From: Comamonadaceae bacterium | Lineage (GTDB): Bacteria; Pseudomonadota; Gammaproteobacteria; Burkholderiales; Burkholderiaceae_C | Assembly (NCBI GenBank): GCA_947450695.1 | Contig: CANFWV010000016.1 | Location: 1 to 55,373 of the forward strand | Direction: 5' to 3' | DNA length: 55,373 bases | Part shown: positions 8,642-16,386 of the stretch, piece by piece | Position numbering within the stretch: position 1 is the stretch's first letter | How the letters are laid out: the number at the start of each line of letters is the position of its first letter | Notes under the pieces: generated by a model | The model's database searches: none | What the model saw: only the letters and a program-made list of their open reading frames with translations | What the model was told of the DNA's origin: nothing | Translations under genes and position numbers: made by a program

Positions 8642-10131
8642 AGATCAGACTCAAACGCACACGTGGGTTTTTCTTGGTTGAAATTGCCTTGGCGATTATT
8701 TTGTTGGGCGTCATTGCGGCTGCGGTGTTTCCCTTGCTGAACCTGGTCACGCGTAAAGAGTCTGACAACGCAGACCGCTCAGCGCTGCTGCAAGCGCGTG
8801 AATCGCTGTTGGCTTATGCCACTCGCAATGGTGGCTTTCCCGGCCCGTTGCAACTGGCGACTGTCGATGGCGCGTTGAGCCGGACGGCCACGGCCGACGG
8901 TGTGACGCCAATAGCCCCAGACGCCGGCACCTACACCCCTTATGGCGCGCTGCCTGGTAATTTGCTGGGCACGCCGACACGTTCCTCCAAGGGAACCTTG
9001 TTCAACTATGACGTGCACCCGGCTTTGCGCGCCGACCTGCCATTCACGTTTTCAGACTTTCTGTTTCCTGGCGGCACCTTGTTGGCGACGGTGGGCTTCA
9101 AAGACCTGCACAACCCGACCCACAGCAGCCAAGGGACGGGTGGTTCCGTGGGGCAGTTGTGCCGCAACGTCAACACCTTGATTGAGCTGGAGCGATTGCT
9201 GACAGCGAACAACGGCTCGGTCGATACGACGACGCGCAGCCTGACGCTGCCGCGCGTTTGGCAAACCGGTGTGGAGAGCTTTTTTGCATGGACGTCGGGG
9301 CGCTTCTCGCCTTTGTCAGACGGCACCGTGACATCGCCTTGGACGCAGCAGCGTTCCAGCCCGTCTGCGTTTGTGGTGACGCGCCCGCAAGCGTCGGCTT
9401 ATGCACGGTTGGACCGCGCCAACGCCGTGTTTGTGGATGACACACCGTCGGGTGGCGCTTATTCCTCGTACCGGGTCTATGAGCATCCGACCACGGGCAG
9501 CCAAGACTCCGCGGTGGACGACCTGCGCGACTATGGCGGTTGGTCTCATGCCGCGTCGTTGCTGGAACTGCGTGCAGCGCTGCAGACGGCCGGTCAGTGC
9601 ACCCAGCCGGTAGACAAGTGCCTGAACACAGAGCTTTTGCTTAATTTTGACAACGCCCTCACCGGTCAGTACTACGCGCCTGCCGGTGCGGGCGCTGTCG
9701 CCGTCGGGTCCCCGATTGGTTTGCCGCTGTTTTGGGTGGTCAACGATAGCCCGACAGCCGCCGGGGCCGGGAGCGTGGTGCAGCCCACTGGCACCTTGAG
9801 TGCCACCGTGGCCAGCAGTACCAATGCGTCTGCTTGTGTGCCTGTGGTGCCCAAAGACTGGGGCGCAGTGACGGCTTTTGTGGCGCCCTTGTACCTGCAC
9901 GTGTTTGCCTTGCTGCCAGACGGCAAGTACTGGGAAGTCGCCTTGCCCAAACAAATGATGAACAGCGGGGGCACCGGTGTCGCCGCTAAAACGGCGTTGA
10001 ACGCAGGTCAGTCGCATGCGGTGACGGTGAAGTGCTTTAACGGGACGCCGACGCGGTTTGAACCGGATGCATCGGCGTTCACGGTGCCTGACCCGACCCT
10101 CAATGTGGCGTGTACGGCGACACAGAATTAA
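8638..10131 (+). CDS. Pilin-like protein with class III signal and a large exported domain
   Basis: The GTG at 8638 overlaps the previous stop by four bases. The leader KIRLKRTRG/FFLVEIALAII gives a prepilin cleavage site with glutamate 5 and a following hydrophobic helix. At 497 residues it is far larger than a typical minor pilin, and the C-terminal ~450 residues match no domain I recognise. Several cysteines occur in the exported part. A large minor pilin at the tip, analogous in size class to MshO/MshQ or PilY-like tip adhesins, is a reasonable inference from position, but the function is not shown. Confidence 0.7.
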   Translation: MKIRLKRTRGFFLVEIALAIILLGVIAAAVFPLLNLVTRKESDNADRSALLQARESLLAYATRNGGFPGPLQLATVDGALSRTATADGVTPIAPDAGTYTPYGALPGNLLGTPTRSSKGTLFNYDVHPALRADLPFTFSDFLFPGGTLLATVGFKDLHNPTHSSQGTGGSVGQLCRNVNTLIELERLLTANNGSVDTTTRSLTLPRVWQTGVESFFAWTSGRFSPLSDGTVTSPWTQQRSSPSAFVVTRPQASAYARLDRANAVFVDDTPSGGAYSSYRVYEHPTTGSQDSAVDDLRDYGGWSHAASLLELRAALQTAGQCTQPVDKCLNTELLLNFDNALTGQYYAPAGAGAVAVGSPIGLPLFWVVNDSPTAAGAGSVVQPTGTLSATVASSTNASACVPVVPKDWGAVTAFVAPLYLHVFALLPDGKYWEVALPKQMMNSGGTGVAAKTALNAGQSHAVTVKCFNGTPTRFEPDASAFTVPDPTLNVACTATQN

Positions 10132-10151
10132 GCCAGACAGGATCGATATTC

Positions 10152-10595
10152 ATGCTTAGAAAATTTCATGTCAGGACTTGGGTAGGGCTCTTGCTGGCCT
10201 CGCTGTTATTGGCGGCCGGCTTGCATCTTTTCTTGCAGGGACGGGCAGCGCTGTTGAATGCGCAAGCCACGGAAACCAAGGTGCTTGCAGCCCGCGCTGA
10301 GATCGAACAACTCGCTACAGCGTCAAGCGACTATGCCGAATTGATTCGTCGCACCAGCTGGAAACCGGGCGTTGAATTGCGCCGCGAGGCCTTGAACATT
10401 TCGGCCACTTTCACGGGCGATGAGTTGGGGCGCATCAATGACATGTTTGCCGTCAGTTACTCCGGCTTGGGCTATTTTTCACTGAGCAACTTCCGCATTG
10501 AAGATGCGACGCCACTGGGTCGCAGTGCCGGCCTGCCGTTTGCCGTGAAGGTGAACATCAAGGGCGACAACATTTTGGTCATGGAGACCCGATGA
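10152..10595 (+). CDS. Small inner-membrane protein, MshJ/PilO/GspM-like by position
   Basis: The ATG at 10152 (MLRKFHVRTW) is preferred over an in-frame ATG at 10110 that overlaps the previous gene. The product is 147 residues: a short cytoplasmic start, one transmembrane helix (WVGLLLASLLLAAGLHLFL), a coiled-coil-like stretch rich in A, E and Q (about 35-65), then a small periplasmic domain. This layout is that of PilO/GspM/MshJ alignment-complex proteins. Sequence similarity is too low to assign by eye; the call rests on topology and on its place just before a GspC/MshK-like gene and the secretin. Confidence 0.55.
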   Translation: MLRKFHVRTWVGLLLASLLLAAGLHLFLQGRAALLNAQATETKVLAARAEIEQLATASSDYAELIRRTSWKPGVELRREALNISATFTGDELGRINDMFAVSYSGLGYFSLSNFRIEDATPLGRSAGLPFAVKVNIKGDNILVMETR

Positions 10596-11032
10596 AAGCT
10601 TATTTGGGTTTTTTGCTGATACCGCTGGCGCTGCTCTCAGCGTTTGCCTGGACTTATTTTGTGCCGGTTGACAGCACCGCGCTGTCGCTGCCAACGGTCA
10701 AGACGTTGAAGGTGCCGCTGGCGCCGGATGCCGTGTCGCCGGTGATGCGTCGCGAACCTGCGCATGTGGACTTGCGCACCTTGATGCCTTTTGAAGCGGA
10801 GTCTGCCCCGCGTGCGGTGGTAGCGAATGGCAAGCCGAAGCTGCCGTTTGTGGTCTCTGCGATTTTGGTCGACGGCGAGCGCCGGGTGGCGCAGATTGGA
10901 ACGGAAATGTATCAGCAAGGTGACGCGCTGGCCGACTACAAGGTGGAGCGTATTGAACCGATGCGTGTTTTATTGGTGGGCCATGGCAAGGGCGGTGAGC
11001 GGCTGTGGATTGACATGACGAAGGGTTTTTGA
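10592..11032 (+). CDS. MshK/GspC/PilP-like periplasmic linker protein
   Basis: 146 residues, start overlapping the previous stop (ATGA). One N-terminal membrane segment (YLGFLLIPLALLSAFAWTYF) is followed by a flexible linker and a small domain at about 85-140. That domain contains the pattern 'GDALADYKVERIEPMRVLL', which resembles the homology-region motif of GspC (GD-xxx-G-hydrophobic-hydrophobic-xx-I-xxxxVxL). GspC, PilP and MshK connect the inner-membrane complex to the secretin N-domains, and the secretin is the next gene. Which of these subfamilies it belongs to is not decided. Confidence 0.6.
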   Translation: MKAYLGFLLIPLALLSAFAWTYFVPVDSTALSLPTVKTLKVPLAPDAVSPVMRREPAHVDLRTLMPFEAESAPRAVVANGKPKLPFVVSAILVDGERRVAQIGTEMYQQGDALADYKVERIEPMRVLLVGHGKGGERLWIDMTKGF

Positions 11033-11034
11033 GT

Positions 11035-12567
11035 ATGCGTAAGTTCAATCAATCAGGTTTTTGGCGCGTCAGTGCGGTCTCCACGGCGACGGCGGCCATG
11101 GTGGCCGGCTGCGCTTTGCCCGGGCCGGACATTGACCAGCCTTCCAAGGTCGCGCCGCTCAGTGCGTATTCGGCCATCAACGCCAAGATTGCTGAAGATG
11201 CCCGGGCTCGCGAGGCCAAGGAGTCTCGCTTGCCACCCGAGGCTCGCGGCATGGTGGTGTCCAGTGGTCATGAGATGGAAGAAGTCCAGCCGCGTTTGTA
11301 TTCGTTTCGGGCACGGCAACTCAATATTCGCGATGCCCTGGGTATTTTTGCCCGGGCCAATGGCTTGAATCTGATTTCTGACCCGGACTTGACGGGCAAC
11401 GTGACGGTTGACTTCAACGACGTGCCGCTGACGCGCGCCTTTGAAGTCTTGCTCAGCAGCTTGGGCTATTCGTGGGAGCAAAAGGCCGGCGTGATTCGTG
11501 TCCGTTCAACGGTGACGCGGGCCTTCGAGTTGGACTATATAAGGGCCACTCGTTCTGGCAATGCCACGGCGTCTGCATCGGCCACAGCCTCTGCGGGTGG
11601 CGCTGGTGGCGGTGGCGGCGGTGGTGCGGGTGGTGGGGTCATTTCGGCCAGCAACACCATGACGGATTCAGTGACGTTCTGGCAAGAGATTGACCTGCAG
11701 ATCAAGTCTTTGTTGTCACCACGTGGCAAGGTGCTGATCAATCGTTTGACGGGGACGATCATCGTCACGGACAGCGCGCCGAAGATAGAAGAAGTCGAGA
11801 ATTTCATTGCGCTGATCAAAGACGGCATGAACCGGCAGGTGGATATTGAGGTGCGCATCGTCGAGGTGACGCTGAACGAGGATTACGCCCTTGGCCTTGA
11901 CTGGAGCCGACTCAAAGTGGGTGACTTGGGGACGCTGGCAGCCAGCACGATTGTTGGCTCGCCCGCCGGTATTTCTGCCTTGCCCAGCACCTTTGCGGCC
12001 AACTACGGCACCTCCAATTACAACGCTGTGATTCAGGCCCTGAAGCAGCAAGGTGATGTGCGCATGGTGTCGCAACCGCGCGTGCGCATCATGAACAACC
12101 AGACCGCTTTTGTGAAAGTCGGGACCAGCGACACGTTTTATTCGCGGACCAACTACCGCACGACTCAGACCGGCATTGGTGTTTTGGACACCATCAATGA
12201 ACAGCCCACCACGGTGAACTTGGGCGTGATGATGACCGTCACACCACAGATTTCCAGCGACGGTTGGACCATGCTTCAGGTTGCACCGACGGTGACCCGA
12301 TTGGCTGGCACCACGGTTTCTCCAAGCGGCCAGAGCACGGCGCCGGTACTTGACATCAAAGAGGCCAGCACCTTGGTGCGGGCGCGAAGTGGCGAGCTGG
12401 TGGTGTTGGGCGGCTTGATTGAAGAAGAAGGATCCAAAACGACACGGGCTATCCCGGGTGTCGGAGAAGGAACCGCCTCTTTCAATCCTTTTAGGGCTGA
12501 CTACAAAGCCAGCAGGCGCAAGGAATTGGTGATTTTCCTGATGCCCACAGTGATCTCTAACAAGTGA
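11035..12567 (+). CDS. mshL: MshL/PilQ/GspD family outer-membrane secretin lipoprotein
   Basis: The ATG at 11035 is chosen over TTG at 11029. The N-terminus is a lipoprotein signal with lipobox VAGC near residue 29. A secretin N-domain follows at about residues 88-165 (NIRDALGIFARANGLNLISDP). A run of glycines near residues 195-208 (GGAGGGGGGGAGGG) is a flexible linker. The C-terminal secretin domain (about 235-510) includes VEIRIVEV, the motif VSQPRVRIMNNQTAFVKVG and the conserved end LVVLGGLIEEE-to-KELVIFLMPTVI. It forms the outer-membrane gate for the pilus. The compact size, lipoprotein signal and neighbours favour MshL over GspD. Confidence 0.9.
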   Translation: MRKFNQSGFWRVSAVSTATAAMVAGCALPGPDIDQPSKVAPLSAYSAINAKIAEDARAREAKESRLPPEARGMVVSSGHEMEEVQPRLYSFRARQLNIRDALGIFARANGLNLISDPDLTGNVTVDFNDVPLTRAFEVLLSSLGYSWEQKAGVIRVRSTVTRAFELDYIRATRSGNATASASATASAGGAGGGGGGGAGGGVISASNTMTDSVTFWQEIDLQIKSLLSPRGKVLINRLTGTIIVTDSAPKIEEVENFIALIKDGMNRQVDIEVRIVEVTLNEDYALGLDWSRLKVGDLGTLAASTIVGSPAGISALPSTFAANYGTSNYNAVIQALKQQGDVRMVSQPRVRIMNNQTAFVKVGTSDTFYSRTNYRTTQTGIGVLDTINEQPTTVNLGVMMTVTPQISSDGWTMLQVAPTVTRLAGTTVSPSGQSTAPVLDIKEASTLVRARSGELVVLGGLIEEEGSKTTRAIPGVGEGTASFNPFRADYKASRRKELVIFLMPTVISNK

Positions 12568-12579
12568 GCTGCGTGCACC

Positions 12580-13413
12580 GTGTCTGATCTTGAACAGGTT
12601 TACAAGGCGCTTGGCTTCAGTCGCGCGCCTTTCAGTATTTCACCGGACACCAGTTTTTTCTACCCTGGCAGTCAGCATGTGACCGCCCATAACAATCTTC
12701 TTTTTGCCATGCGGGGCGGAGCGATGGCGGTGCTCACGGGAGAGGTTGGTCTGGGCAAAACCTTGGTTTGCCGCAACCTGCTGCGCAACACACCGACCAA
12801 TGTGCATGTGGCCTTGTTGCCGAACCCGCTGCTGTCTTATGCAGAGATTCTGGCGAGTATTTACAAAGACTTCACGGGCGAGGCACCGCAACACCCTGAC
12901 TCTCTGGCGCAGACGCATGAGCAACTGACGAACTACGCTTTCAAGTGTGCTCATTTGGGCGAGTACTTGGTGGTGATGGTGGACGAGGCGCAGAAGCTCT
13001 CAGCAGAAGCATTGGAAGGTTTGCGCTTGCTGTCCAATCTTGAAACTGAACAACGCAAGCTGATTTCTTTGGTGCTCGTCGGGCAACCGGAGTTGGAAAA
13101 AACCTTGGCGCTGCGGGCCATGCGGCCGCTGCGTGAACGCATTGGGGTGTGGTGCAAGTTGGGACCGATGTCGCGCGCTGAATGTGCGAGCTATGTTCGC
13201 CACCGCATGGCGGTGACCCGCACCAGTGGTGATGTGCATTTTTCTGGCATGGCGCTTTTCTTTTTGCACCGTGCCACCCAGGGGGTTCCCCGCCGGATTA
13301 ATTTAGTGGCCGAACGTGCTTTGCTGTTGGCCTTTGGCTTGAGTCGGCATGAGATCAATGCGTCTATGGTGCGGCGGGCTGTGGCAGAACTGAGACCCGG
13401 GAGAACAGCATGA
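12580..13413 (+). CDS. mshM: ExeA/MshM-type AAA+ ATPase
   Basis: 277 residues from a GTG start at 12580. Walker A GEVGLGKT lies at residues 54-61 and Walker B VVMVDEAQKL near 127-136. The family start 'YKALGFSRAPFSISPD' is typical of ExeA/GspA and MshM. ExeA helps insert or assemble the secretin through peptidoglycan; MshM is its MSHA counterpart. Unlike ExeA it lacks a long C-terminal transmembrane and peptidoglycan-binding part, which fits MshM and suggests it works with the following TPR protein. Confidence 0.85.
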   Translation: MSDLEQVYKALGFSRAPFSISPDTSFFYPGSQHVTAHNNLLFAMRGGAMAVLTGEVGLGKTLVCRNLLRNTPTNVHVALLPNPLLSYAEILASIYKDFTGEAPQHPDSLAQTHEQLTNYAFKCAHLGEYLVVMVDEAQKLSAEALEGLRLLSNLETEQRKLISLVLVGQPELEKTLALRAMRPLRERIGVWCKLGPMSRAECASYVRHRMAVTRTSGDVHFSGMALFFLHRATQGVPRRINLVAERALLLAFGLSRHEINASMVRRAVAELRPGRTA

Positions 13414-14744
13414 GTGTGATCGACGAAGCGCTGCGAAAGCTTGAAGACGAGCGTCGCCAGCAGGCACCGCAAGACAAGGGCGGAGAGTACATGGCCGCGC
13501 CTGTTTTGCTGCCACCATCGACCTCACCGATCAGCCGTGTGCTGTGGATGGTGTTGGGTGGGGTCGTTGTGGCGGTGGTGGTTTGGACTTGGGCTAAGAC
13601 AGACACGCAACGTCCTGCACCTTTACCTGTTCCTGCCTCTGTGGCCGCTGTTGCAACCGTCCCACCTGTTGCCCCTGCACCGGCCGGCGACCCAGTCGCT
13701 CCCGCGGCGGCGGTTGTTGCTGCGGTCCCGGTGGCGACGTTGCCGGCGCAAGCGCCCGTTCAGCCACCAGCGCAGCCTCCCGTCTTAGCCTGGCAGTCTC
13801 CGTCATGGGTTCGCCAAGCTGCGACCTTGATGGGACAGGACGACCGGGCGGGCGCTTTGCAGGGTTGGACGCAAGGGCTGGCAAAGCTGGCCCCCAAGGA
13901 TGCCTTGATTGTGTTACCCGCCAGCGTGTCAGAGACGGCCGCTGTGGCTTTGTACCGCAGTCTGGCGGGTCAGTTTCCCGCCGTCTTGGCGCAAGAAAAC
14001 GGCACTTTGCGTGTGCTTCTGATTCCCAATGCTGGCGAGTTGAATGACGTCCTTGCAGACCTGCGAACCCAACTTAAACGCAAGGCCCTGACGGCGACGA
14101 CGGTGTCGGCTTGGCGTTCAGAACTGAATGTGGCGAAGACCTCTGTGCCTTCAGTTTCTGCGCCTTCAGCTGCCGTGACTGCGCCGCCCGCTGCTGCGGC
14201 GAACCCTGCGCGGTCGGCAACCGCGTTGATCGAGCTCGAGTCTGTGAGCAGCGCGCAAGGGACGGCCAATTCGTCGGCTGCTGAAATATTGCGCCGTTTC
14301 ACCGCCATCGAACGCATGCTGTCGCAAGGCCAGTTTGACACCGCCTTGACCACCGTTGGGCAAGTCGAAGCCGAGGTCGGTGAGACCTGGCAGACGAGCT
14401 ATCTCAAGGGCACAGCCGCCCAGGGTTTGCGTCGCTGGGAAGAGGCCGTAGGGGCCTTGACCAAGGCGCATCAGCTGAATCCGGCCAGCATGAAGGTCTT
14501 GCTGAATCGGGCCATTTGCCTGCAAGAAATGGGCAAGCATGACGCGGCGTTGGAAGACCTCCGACAAGCCGCCGTGCTGTCTCCGGGCACGCCTGAACTG
14601 GTGGCCAATGCAGCGTATTCCTTGGATGCATTGGGCCGCCCTGCAGAGGCCTTGGTGCAGTACCAACGATTTTTAGAAATGACCGCTGGTCGCGATGACT
14701 ATTCGAAGCTTCGGGCCTGGGCCAGTAAACGGGTGGCGCGATGA
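13410..14744 (+). CDS. MshN-like membrane-anchored TPR protein
   Basis: 444 residues. A short cytoplasmic start (SVIDEALRKLEDERRQQ, close to the MshN/GspB N-terminal pattern) leads to one transmembrane helix at about residues 46-63 (VLWMVLGGVVVAVVVWTW). A long proline/alanine/valine-rich periplasmic linker (about 68-130) follows, and the C-terminus has at least two tetratricopeptide repeats (about 340-430, e.g. LKGTAAQGLRRWEEAVGALTKA). The start overlaps the MshM-like ATPase stop (ATGA). GspA-GspB and MshM-MshN pairs are known neighbours, supporting a joint role in secretin or pilus assembly at the cell wall. Confidence 0.75.
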   Translation: MSVIDEALRKLEDERRQQAPQDKGGEYMAAPVLLPPSTSPISRVLWMVLGGVVVAVVVWTWAKTDTQRPAPLPVPASVAAVATVPPVAPAPAGDPVAPAAAVVAAVPVATLPAQAPVQPPAQPPVLAWQSPSWVRQAATLMGQDDRAGALQGWTQGLAKLAPKDALIVLPASVSETAAVALYRSLAGQFPAVLAQENGTLRVLLIPNAGELNDVLADLRTQLKRKALTATTVSAWRSELNVAKTSVPSVSAPSAAVTAPPAAAANPARSATALIELESVSSAQGTANSSAAEILRRFTAIERMLSQGQFDTALTTVGQVEAEVGETWQTSYLKGTAAQGLRRWEEAVGALTKAHQLNPASMKVLLNRAICLQEMGKHDAALEDLRQAAVLSPGTPELVANAAYSLDALGRPAEALVQYQRFLEMTAGRDDYSKLRAWASKRVAR

Positions 14745-15619
14745 AGTGTTTGTTGAACGCTGACCGTCAACGCTTGGGCCGTCAGGGTCGCCTGAGTGCA
14801 GGCTTCACGCTGGTCGAGATCGCCATCGTGTTGGCGGTTTCCGCGTTGTTGCTGGGCATGGCGGCCAAGGGGCTGACCCTGCTCGAACAAAGCAAGGGTG
14901 ACCAATTGGTGCTGCAAGTGCGCCAGATGGAGTCGCTGGTGAACGAGTACCACCGGACGCATCAGCGCTGGCCTGGGGATTGCGACGGCAACGGCCGGAT
15001 CGACTCGTCGGTGCTGGAATTTGCGTCAATTTCAGCGATGGCAGAAAGCGCTAAGACTGCCCGGTCCGCTCGTTTTGACTTCACGGCCACGCCGCCAGTG
15101 GCCAGCACCGGTTCGCCCAATGGCTATGGTGAAGTCACGGCGGTGGACGGCAACGCATGCCCGGCTGCTTTAGCGGCGGTTTACATCGGCACCGGCGCCA
15201 CCGTCAGCGATTCGTCGTCGACCTTCGTGTCCGATTTCAACGTTCCTTTTAACGACCTGAAATTAGCCGGTCTGCTCAGCGCTGCGCAGCCAAACCGAAT
15301 TGCCGCGACGCATGCGGCCGGTGATTTCATGGCCATGACGAAGCTGTACCTGGCCAGTGCACCGACCGACAGTGATCCGTTTTTTAACGCGATCGTGTTG
15401 TTCAATGTGCCGGTCAGTTTTGCCCGTCAGTTGGCCGTGGCGATCGACGGTTTCGATGGTGCCCAAGCTTACAAAGGGCGCGTGAGGCGTTTGCGTGTCA
15501 CGGGTGCCGGGTTCGAAACGAGTTGGTTCAACAACACCGGTGTGACGAATGAAACGCAGGATTCCTTGATCACCGTTGCGTACTTTTTTGACCAAATGCC
15601 GCTGCCTCAAACTTATTAA
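14741..15619 (+). CDS. Large type IV pilin-like protein 3
   Basis: 292 residues, start overlapping the previous stop (ATGA). An unusually long 22-residue leader ends SAG/FTLVEIAIVLAVSALLLGMAAKG with glutamate 5. The globular domain keeps the architecture of pilins 1 and 2: KGDQL...VNEYHRTHQRWPGDCDGNGRID, NDLKLAGLLSAAQPNR, two cysteines in the mature part (GDC, NAC) and the acidic loop D-C-D-G-N-G-R-I-D. It is more diverged from pilins 1 and 2 than they are from each other. Its separate place at the operon end suggests a minor pilin or an alternative subunit. Confidence 0.82.
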   Translation: MKCLLNADRQRLGRQGRLSAGFTLVEIAIVLAVSALLLGMAAKGLTLLEQSKGDQLVLQVRQMESLVNEYHRTHQRWPGDCDGNGRIDSSVLEFASISAMAESAKTARSARFDFTATPPVASTGSPNGYGEVTAVDGNACPAALAAVYIGTGATVSDSSSTFVSDFNVPFNDLKLAGLLSAAQPNRIAATHAAGDFMAMTKLYLASAPTDSDPFFNAIVLFNVPVSFARQLAVAIDGFDGAQAYKGRVRRLRVTGAGFETSWFNNTGVTNETQDSLITVAYFFDQMPLPQTY

Positions 15620-15624
15620 TCACC

Positions 15625-16386
15625 ATGACTGCACCTACTTTTAGTCGACACTGGGCATCCGCTTGGCTGGTGCTGAGTGCTTTCGCTCCCCACTTGTCTA
15701 TGAGCGTGGCCTTGGCGCAGCCGAAGTCGCAGACGCAAGACACGGCCTATGCGAAAGAGTATCTTCAGTTGGAGTTCGAGCAAGCCATGAAGTTGGCGCA
15801 GCGGGGCGTTGTGGATGCTCAGTTTGAGGTTGGCCGCTCTTACCAAATGGGTGTGGGCGTGGAGCAGGACTTCAAGCTTGCAAAGCGTTGGTTGCGCCTT
15901 GCGGCCATTGCAGGTTCTATAGACGCGGTGGTGGCGGAAGGCCAATCCTACGAATTTGGCTGGGGTGTGGCGGTGAATATCAGCCGGGCGCTTGAGCACT
16001 ACACCAGGGCCGCAGAACAACGCTCCATCCGCGGTTTCGATGCCTTAGGGCACCTTTACCTGAAGGGGGGTGGGACGATCAAGCCTGACGCCCGTGAGGC
16101 CTTCAAGTGGTTCAGCCTGGCGGCAGCCCACGGTCATTACCGTTCGGGCGATGACAAACAAAAGGTGACTCAGCAGCTGACGCCGGTGGCGTTGGAGTAC
16201 GCCGGTTATCGGGCCAACCGCTGGGAGCGCCACCAACAGGGGCGGGAGGCCATCGTCATGGCCAAGCGCGAAGACTACATCCAAAGCAGCTACAGCCCAC
16301 CTTATCTCTACAAGTTGGTGGACGTTTACAAGCTTGTGGATGTTTACCAGCTAGCGAACCGTGTCAGGCAGAAGACCGGCCAGTAA
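15625..16386 (+). CDS. Secreted Sel1-repeat (SLR) protein
   Basis: 253 residues with a signal peptide ending ALAQ near residue 32. At least three Sel1-like repeats follow (about 60-170): 'GVVDAQFEVGRSYQMGVGVEQDFKLAKRWLRLAA', a second with YEFGWGVAVNISRALEHYTRAAEQ and a third with LYLKGGGTIKPDAREAFKWFSLAA. SLR proteins are periplasmic or secreted scaffolds. The C-terminus ends in a short tandem repeat, KLVDVY-KLVDVY-QL, and its last 36 bases overlap the convergent dehydrogenase gene. It lies six bases after pilin 3 and may belong to the pilus operon. Confidence 0.8.
   Translation: MTAPTFSRHWASAWLVLSAFAPHLSMSVALAQPKSQTQDTAYAKEYLQLEFEQAMKLAQRGVVDAQFEVGRSYQMGVGVEQDFKLAKRWLRLAAIAGSIDAVVAEGQSYEFGWGVAVNISRALEHYTRAAEQRSIRGFDALGHLYLKGGGTIKPDAREAFKWFSLAAAHGHYRSGDDKQKVTQQLTPVALEYAGYRANRWERHQQGREAIVMAKREDYIQSSYSPPYLYKLVDVYKLVDVYQLANRVRQKTGQ
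16309..16356 (+). repeat. 18-bp in-frame tandem repeat, about 2.7 units
   Basis: Units at 16309-16326 and 16327-16344 (TACAAGTTGGTGGACGTT and a copy with three changes) plus a partial third, each encoding YKLVDV in the Sel1-repeat protein. The third partial unit runs into the stop codon of the opposite-strand dehydrogenase gene. Confidence 0.75.

Noticed and set aside
11595..11640. Glycine codon run in the secretin as a sequencing artefact
   Set aside because: The frame stays open on both sides with intact N- and C-domain motifs; glycine-rich linkers between secretin domains are normal.
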